DNA of 14,652 bases, from the NCBI GenBank assembly GCA_938038145.1, contig CALHQU010000084.1:1-14652 (forward strand), written 5' to 3'. A program made the position numbers and the translations under genes. Origin of the DNA: an uncultured Candidatus Saccharibacteria bacterium (GTDB taxonomy: Bacteria; Patescibacteriota; Saccharimonadia; Saccharimonadales; Saccharimonadaceae). Positions within the stretch are counted from its first letter, which is position 1. Each line of letters starts with the position of its first letter. The notes beneath the pieces were generated by a model. The model did no database searches. It had not been told where the DNA came from and saw only the letters and a list, made by a program, of their open reading frames with translations. Of the stretch, positions 10,469 to 14,652 are shown piece after piece.

Positions 10469-13400
10469 TTACGCGTCCTCCTTTATCTCTTCTACTTCAT
10501 CAATATCTTGCACGCTCATGCCATCGTCAATTTCACCGATGTCATCTGATTCGTCCAAGTATGTTTCTTCTTCCTCATTGTCAGCGGCAACGGTTTTGTC
10601 TTCCGGACCACTTGAAGCAATAATGTGTTCAGCATCAACTGTTGCTTCGTCGTCAACCAAGTCAACTCGAAGACCCAAACCTTGAAGCTCCTTAACCAAC
10701 ACGTTGAAGGATTCTGGAAGTTTTGGACCAACAATCGGCTCATCCTTAATGATTGACTCGTAAGCCTTTGCGCGACCGTAAACGTCGTCGGACTTAATTG
10801 TCAACATTTCCTGCAAGGTTGCAGCGGCACCGTAAGCTTCCAGTGCCCAAACCTCCATCTCACCGAAGCGCTGACCACCGTTTTGTGCTTTACCGCCAAG
10901 CGGCTGCTGAGTAACCATTGTGTATGGACCAGTTGAGCGGGCGTGAATCTTGTCAGAAACCATGTGGTGCAACTTAATCATATGCATCACACCAACTGTT
11001 GTTCGCTCCTCAAATGGTTCGCCGGTGCGGCCGTCAAACAATTGGCTCTTACCGTCACGCGCCAAACCAGCTTTTTCTAGCTCATCAGAAATCTTCTCAC
11101 TCGGGACACCGTTAAATGACGGAGTCGCTACGCGGTAACCCAATGCTCGTGCCGCCATACCAAGGTGAGTTTCAAAAATCTGACCAAGGTTCATGCGGCT
11201 TGGCACACCAAGTGGGTTCAAAACTACGTCAACCGGCGTACCGTCCTCTAGGAATGGCATATCTTCAACAGGAAGAACTTTCGCTACAACACCCTTGTTA
11301 CCGAAACGTCCAGCCATCTTGTCACCAACGCCGATCTTTCGTAATTGCGCAACAAAGATCTGAATTTGCATCAAAACGCCAGCTTTCAACTCGTGACCAT
11401 TTTCACGACTAAAGATCTTAACGCCAACAACTTTACCGCCGCCCGCGTTGTTCATTCGCTGTGATGTATCGCGAACGTCCTTAGCCTTTTCGCCGAAGAT
11501 GGCGCGAAGCAAACGCTCCTCAGAACTCAATTCCTGCTCACCCTTTGGTGTAATCTTACCAACCAAGACATCGCCAGCCTTAACCTCTGAACCAATTTGA
11601 ACAATTCCGTTCTCGTCCAAATGACGCAAACTTTCCTCAGAAACATTTGGAATATCGCGTGTCACAATCTCTGGACCAAGCTTCGTCTCACGAACCTCAA
11701 CGGTGTAATCTTTAATGTTAATGCTTGTCAATCGATCATCTTCAACCAGGCGACGACTCATAATAATCGCGTCTTCCATGTTGTAACCACCCCATGGCAT
11801 GAAGGCAACCAGAAGGTTTTTACCTAGAGCAATTTCACCGCCAGCAATTGAGGCGCCTTCAATCAGAATATCGCCCTTCTTCACCTTATCGCCACGCTCA
11901 ACACGGACTTTTTGGTTGTAACAACGATCGTCATTGTTCTTCACGAAATGCTTCAACGTGTAAATCTTTACGCCGTCAGCATATTTAACATGGACTTCGT
12001 CGGCATCAGCGCGAACAACTTCGCCGTCACCACTAGCCTGAATCAAGTGACCACTATTCTCGGCCACAGCCTTCTCAATTCCAGTACCAACAGTTGCGGA
12101 TTCTGGGCATAATAGAGGAACCGCCTGGCGTTGCATGTTTGAACCAGTCAAAGCACGGTCGACACGAGTCTTTTCAATAAATGGCACCAGCGCCGCAGTC
12201 GAACCTAGAATCTGGCGGTGAGCTGCATCCATGAATGTAACTTGGCTAGCATCAACTTGTGATGGCTGCATGTTACTTCGAGCATTAACGCGCTCGTCGC
12301 GGAAAGTTCCGTCTTCGTTAAGAGCCTCACCAGCATCAGCGATAACCTCACCGATTTCCTGTGAAGCATCCAAATAAACAAGTTCGTCAGTGACTTTGCC
12401 ATCTTTAACGCGAAGATAAGGAGTCTCAATAAATCCGTATTCGTTAACACGCGCATAAGTCGCCAAGTTCAACACCAAACCGATATTCGCACCTTCTGGC
12501 GTTTCCACTGAACAGATACGACCATAGTGAGTTGGGTGGGCGTCGCGGACCTCAAATCCAGCGCGCTCACGAGTCAAACCACCAGGACCAGTCGAGCTCA
12601 AGCGTCGCTTGTGGCTCAACTCTGATAATGGGTTAACCTCGTCAAGCAACTGCGACAACTGACTTGAAGTAAAGAATTCACGAACAGCCGCAACAATTGG
12701 ACGAGCGTTAATCAATTGACTTGGGCTAACACTTTCCAAATCAGCCACGCTCATGCGGTCCATTGCATTGCGTTGCATTCGAAGCATACCAACACGGAAT
12801 TGTCGGGCAATCAATTCACCAACCAAGCGAACTCGTCGATTGCTCAATGCGTCAATGTCATCAGCTGGCTCTTGCGTATTGTTCAAGCGAATAACTTCAC
12901 GCAAAATCGCTACCAAATCGCTCATCTGCAACGTACGATTTTCTGCTGTATTTGCAACATCCAGACCCAAGCGTTGGTTCAATTTATAACGACCAACCCG
13001 CGAATAATCAAACCGCTTGAAGTCAAAGAACATTCGCTCAATCATCTGACGAGCATTATCAACTGTCGCCAAATCGCCTGGACGCAATCGACGATAAACC
13101 TCAATCAACGCCTCATTTGCACCACGAGAAGTATCCTTGTCCAATGTTTCGTCAATGTATTTCACGTCGCCAGTATCAATATCAGCGAACAATTCCTTAA
13201 TTTCACTAGTCTTTGGATAACCCAAAGCGCGCAACAAAGTCGTTGCTGGCATCTTGCGGCGGCGATCAATCTTTACGTAAATCGCGCCATTAGAAGCCGT
13301 CTCAAATTCCATCCAAGCTCCGCGTCCTGGAATGATTTTTGCGCCGTAGTAATTACGTCCCGCTACTGTTTCAGCAGTGAAGAAAACACCAGCAGAACGA

Positions 13401-13810
13401 ATCAACTGACTAACAACCACACGCTCCGTACCGTTGATAACGAATGTACCGCGCTCAGTCATCCATGGATATTCACCAAGGTAAATTTCCTGCTCTTCAA
13501 CTACGCCGGTTGTCTTGTTTGTCAATTCAACCGTTGCGTGCAATGGAGCTTCAAATGTCAAGTTGTTTTCTTTGGCAAATTGGTCAGTGTTTTTTGGCTC
13601 GCCAAAATAATATTTGCCGAACTTTAATGACAACTTCTGACCAGTGTAGTCGTCAATTGGATTAATTTCTGAAAATATCTCACTCAAACCTTTTTCGACG
13701 AACCAGCGCCAAGAATCTTTTTGGTGAGCGATTAAGTTTGGTAGCGGCAGGGCGTTGTCACCAGAGGTGAAATAGACGCGCTCGCTACTTGTGGTTGGTT
13801 TTTTTGCCAC
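10469..13810 (-). CDS. rpoB: DNA-directed RNA polymerase subunit beta
   Basis: Beta pairs with beta' to build the RNA polymerase active-centre cleft. Order of landmarks: GDNALPLPNLIAHQKDSWRWF near the N-terminus, RGTFVINGTERVVVSQLIRS, the rifampicin region SSQLSQLLDEVNPLSELSHKRR, RERAGFEVRDAHPTHYGRIC, MPWGGYNMEDAI, the active-site loop GDKMAGRFGNKGV, and the C-terminal QQPLGGKAQNGGQRFGEMEV and FNVLVKELQGLGL. These are followed by about 65 acidic residues. The longest frame begins with GTG at 13822, but there GAGGA abuts the codon with no spacing. I prefer the GTG at 13808-13810, 11 nt after GAGGAG, giving 1113 residues starting MAKKPTTSS. The gene has its own promoter and structured leader, and is followed by rpoC after 1 nt. 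Loop residue His of GRHGNKG is Phe here. The upstream neighbour is tmk rather than rplL. Confidence 0.97.
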   Translation of the reverse strand: MAKKPTTSSERVYFTSGDNALPLPNLIAHQKDSWRWFVEKGLSEIFSEINPIDDYTGQKLSLKFGKYYFGEPKNTDQFAKENNLTFEAPLHATVELTNKTTGVVEEQEIYLGEYPWMTERGTFVINGTERVVVSQLIRSAGVFFTAETVAGRNYYGAKIIPGRGAWMEFETASNGAIYVKIDRRRKMPATTLLRALGYPKTSEIKELFADIDTGDVKYIDETLDKDTSRGANEALIEVYRRLRPGDLATVDNARQMIERMFFDFKRFDYSRVGRYKLNQRLGLDVANTAENRTLQMSDLVAILREVIRLNNTQEPADDIDALSNRRVRLVGELIARQFRVGMLRMQRNAMDRMSVADLESVSPSQLINARPIVAAVREFFTSSQLSQLLDEVNPLSELSHKRRLSSTGPGGLTRERAGFEVRDAHPTHYGRICSVETPEGANIGLVLNLATYARVNEYGFIETPYLRVKDGKVTDELVYLDASQEIGEVIADAGEALNEDGTFRDERVNARSNMQPSQVDASQVTFMDAAHRQILGSTAALVPFIEKTRVDRALTGSNMQRQAVPLLCPESATVGTGIEKAVAENSGHLIQASGDGEVVRADADEVHVKYADGVKIYTLKHFVKNNDDRCYNQKVRVERGDKVKKGDILIEGASIAGGEIALGKNLLVAFMPWGGYNMEDAIIMSRRLVEDDRLTSINIKDYTVEVRETKLGPEIVTRDIPNVSEESLRHLDENGIVQIGSEVKAGDVLVGKITPKGEQELSSEERLLRAIFGEKAKDVRDTSQRMNNAGGGKVVGVKIFSRENGHELKAGVLMQIQIFVAQLRKIGVGDKMAGRFGNKGVVAKVLPVEDMPFLEDGTPVDVVLNPLGVPSRMNLGQIFETHLGMAARALGYRVATPSFNGVPSEKISDELEKAGLARDGKSQLFDGRTGEPFEERTTVGVMHMIKLHHMVSDKIHARSTGPYTMVTQQPLGGKAQNGGQRFGEMEVWALEAYGAAATLQEMLTIKSDDVYGRAKAYESIIKDEPIVGPKLPESFNVLVKELQGLGLRVDLVDDEATVDAEHIIASSGPEDKTVAADNEEEETYLDESDDIGEIDDGMSVQDIDEVEEIKEDA

Positions 13811-13867
13811 AGGCGTAAACACTCCTCGCTTTAATTAGTGGTTAATAGACGGCCGTGAAGATCTCTA

Positions 13868-13921
13868 ATTCATAGCCCAAAATCACGATTTGCCTACTCG
13901 CAATTTTCACCCGCCATGAAT
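13868..13921 (-). other. Structured 5' leader of rpoB mRNA
   Basis: In the minus-strand transcript ATTCATGGC (plus 13913-13921) pairs with GCTATGAAT (13868-13876), nine pairs with one G-U. Inside it AAAAT pairs with ATTTT (13903-13907 with 13879-13883) and TTGC with GCAA (13900-13903 with 13890-13893, sharing an end base), giving a long imperfect hairpin. It lies within the predicted leader of about 125 nt, upstream of the ribosome site. No T-run follows it, so it is not an ordinary terminator. I match it to no known RNA family. Confidence 0.4.
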
Positions 13922-13942
13922 ACACTACTTCTATAACTACTC

Positions 13943-13971
13943 ATTATGACGAAAAACGTCAATAAAATCAA
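13943..13971 (-). promoter_or_regulatory. Predicted rpoB-rpoC promoter
   Basis: The minus strand has TTGATT (plus 13966-13971), a 17-bp spacer, then CATAAT (13943-13948), four and five matches to consensus. Unlike the other promoters here it has no TGn extension. The spacer and the -10 carry an inverted repeat TGACG-TTTTT-CGTCA (13947-13961) that could be a regulator site. It begins 10 bp past the tmk stop. I see no terminator between tmk and rpoB, so read-through from tmk is also possible. Confidence 0.6.
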
Positions 13972-13980
13972 GGGGTTTTA

Positions 13981-14625
13981 CTAGTGTTTTTCAATATTAT
14001 CAATCAACATATCGTGAACTTCGTCAATTGTCCCGTCCGCCGAAACTACCGGAATTCCGTACGCCTCGGCAATCTCCAGATATCCATCGTCGACTTTTTT
14101 CTGAAAATCTTGCCCACGCGACTCAAAAGTATCAGGATTTTTCAGCTCGCCGCGCATAGAAATTCGCTCTTCCCGCTTATCGCGACTCAAACTCAAAATA
14201 ACCATAACATCTGGCTTCAAATATTTTTCATCGGTGAACAATTCTGTCAATCGCAGAATTTCCGACTCGTCATAACCTTCGCCTCGCCCCTGATAAACCA
14301 GCGTTGAGATATAATTCCTAGCGCTCAAAACAATTTCCCCACGTTCCAACGCAGGCTGAATTTTTTCCCGCCATAATTCACGTCGAGCCGCAGAAAATAG
14401 CGCCACATTCACCGCCGCAGAACGCGCCAAATCGCCATTTTTAATCACTTTCCGAAGCTCATTTGCTATCGGAGTTGATTTTTCCGGATCGTCACTTCCC
14501 GGCTCTTCAATCACGCAAACCGTTCGCCCGATTGATCGGAAATATTCCGCCAATTTCGCGACCTGCGTCGACTTGCCCGTCCCGTCATTACCTTCGATAA
14601 CTATGTATTTTCCCGCGTCGCCCAT
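13981..14625 (-). CDS. tmk: Thymidylate kinase (dTMP kinase)
   Basis: This enzyme would phosphorylate dTMP to dTDP with ATP, a required step to dTTP. From the preferred ATG (14623-14625) the protein has 214 residues, a usual length. It starts KYIVIEGNDGTGKST, with the P-loop at about residues 12-20. EEPGS at about 40-44 is the counterpart of the REPGG loop, and SARNYISTLVYQG at about 101-113 is the counterpart of CDRYxDSSLAYQG. A lid-region segment RGELKNPDTFESR comes next, and then the GYLEIAEAYG helix. The frame also has GTG (14631) and ATG (14628) starts. I chose the third because GAGG lies 5 nt upstream of it and overlaps the others. The usual Asp of the DR(Y/F) motif is Ala, while the Arg is kept. 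The family is the P-loop nucleoside monophosphate kinases; another deoxynucleotide kinase is a less likely alternative. Confidence 0.88.
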   Translation of the reverse strand: MGDAGKYIVIEGNDGTGKSTQVAKLAEYFRSIGRTVCVIEEPGSDDPEKSTPIANELRKVIKNGDLARSAAVNVALFSAARRELWREKIQPALERGEIVLSARNYISTLVYQGRGEGYDESEILRLTELFTDEKYLKPDVMVILSLSRDKREERISMRGELKNPDTFESRGQDFQKKVDDGYLEIAEAYGIPVVSADGTIDEVHDMLIDNIEKH

Positions 14626-14627
14626 CA

Positions 14628-14652
14628 TCACCTCGTAATCACAATGTGCGGC
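14628..14652 (-). CDS. Possible C-terminal end of an upstream gene overlapping tmk
   Basis: In one minus-strand frame the window edge reads PHIVITR followed by TGA at 14628-14630, three bases before the preferred tmk start. This would be a stop-start arrangement typical of coupled genes. Only seven codons are visible, so this is weak and no function can be given. The other two frames cannot be excluded. Confidence 0.25.

Noticed and set aside
12716..13627. 303-codon open frame on the plus strand, antisense to rpoB
   Set aside because: Same reasoning: it is fully within rpoB, which matches its family throughout, and the antisense product shows no family features.
13811..13822. GTG at 13822 as the rpoB start
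   Set aside because: The ribosome site GAGGAG overlaps that codon. The in-frame GTG four codons later has workable spacing and gives the more usual MAKK-type N-terminus. The longer form is not strictly excluded.

Overview
The window carries conserved housekeeping genes of a small-genome bacterium. The best fit is Candidatus Saccharibacteria (TM7) or a near relative in the Candidate Phyla Radiation. This is an inference from the character of RpoB, RpoC and EF-G, including lineage-specific losses of otherwise near-universal residues, and not from a database search. Under the standard code every gene is open from start to stop. The eight complete genes end in TAA (five) or TAG (three) and contain no in-frame TGA, so the UGA=Gly code of Gracilibacteria and Absconditabacteria is excluded.

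Layout, left to right. Positions 1-144 hold the 3' end of a plus-strand gene. A bidirectional terminator (164-194) separates it from a minus-strand block that fills the rest of the window. In transcription order (right to left) the block reads: thymidylate kinase (tmk); rpoB and rpoC with 1 nt between them; a terminator; rpsL and rpsG with 2 nt between them; a terminator; yajQ and a large membrane-anchored trypsin-like protease with 12 nt between them; and finally fusA. Promoter-like sequences can be read in front of rpoB, rpsL, yajQ and fusA, so there are probably at least four transcription units. Three of the four promoters share an extended -10 of the form TGnTATAAT.

The genes make the core of transcription (beta and beta' of RNA polymerase) and translation (S12, S7, EF-G). 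The usual str cluster (rpsL-rpsG-fusA-tuf) is interrupted between rpsG and fusA by the yajQ-protease pair. No tuf follows fusA, and no rplJL precedes rpoB.

The most interesting content lies inside the housekeeping proteins. RpoC has lost all the cysteines of both structural zinc sites without length change, and its F-loop and bridge-helix N-terminus are rewritten. EF-G has NKIN instead of NKxD and lacks a recognisable G5 SAx motif, so both guanine-recognition motifs are changed. S12 has Pro in place of the streptomycin-site Lys. RpoB has Phe in the usual GRHGNKG active-site loop. The protease has an unusual two-membrane-segment layout with a cytoplasmic Pro/Gln/Tyr tail. I see no tRNA, rRNA, CRISPR array, insertion sequence or prophage.
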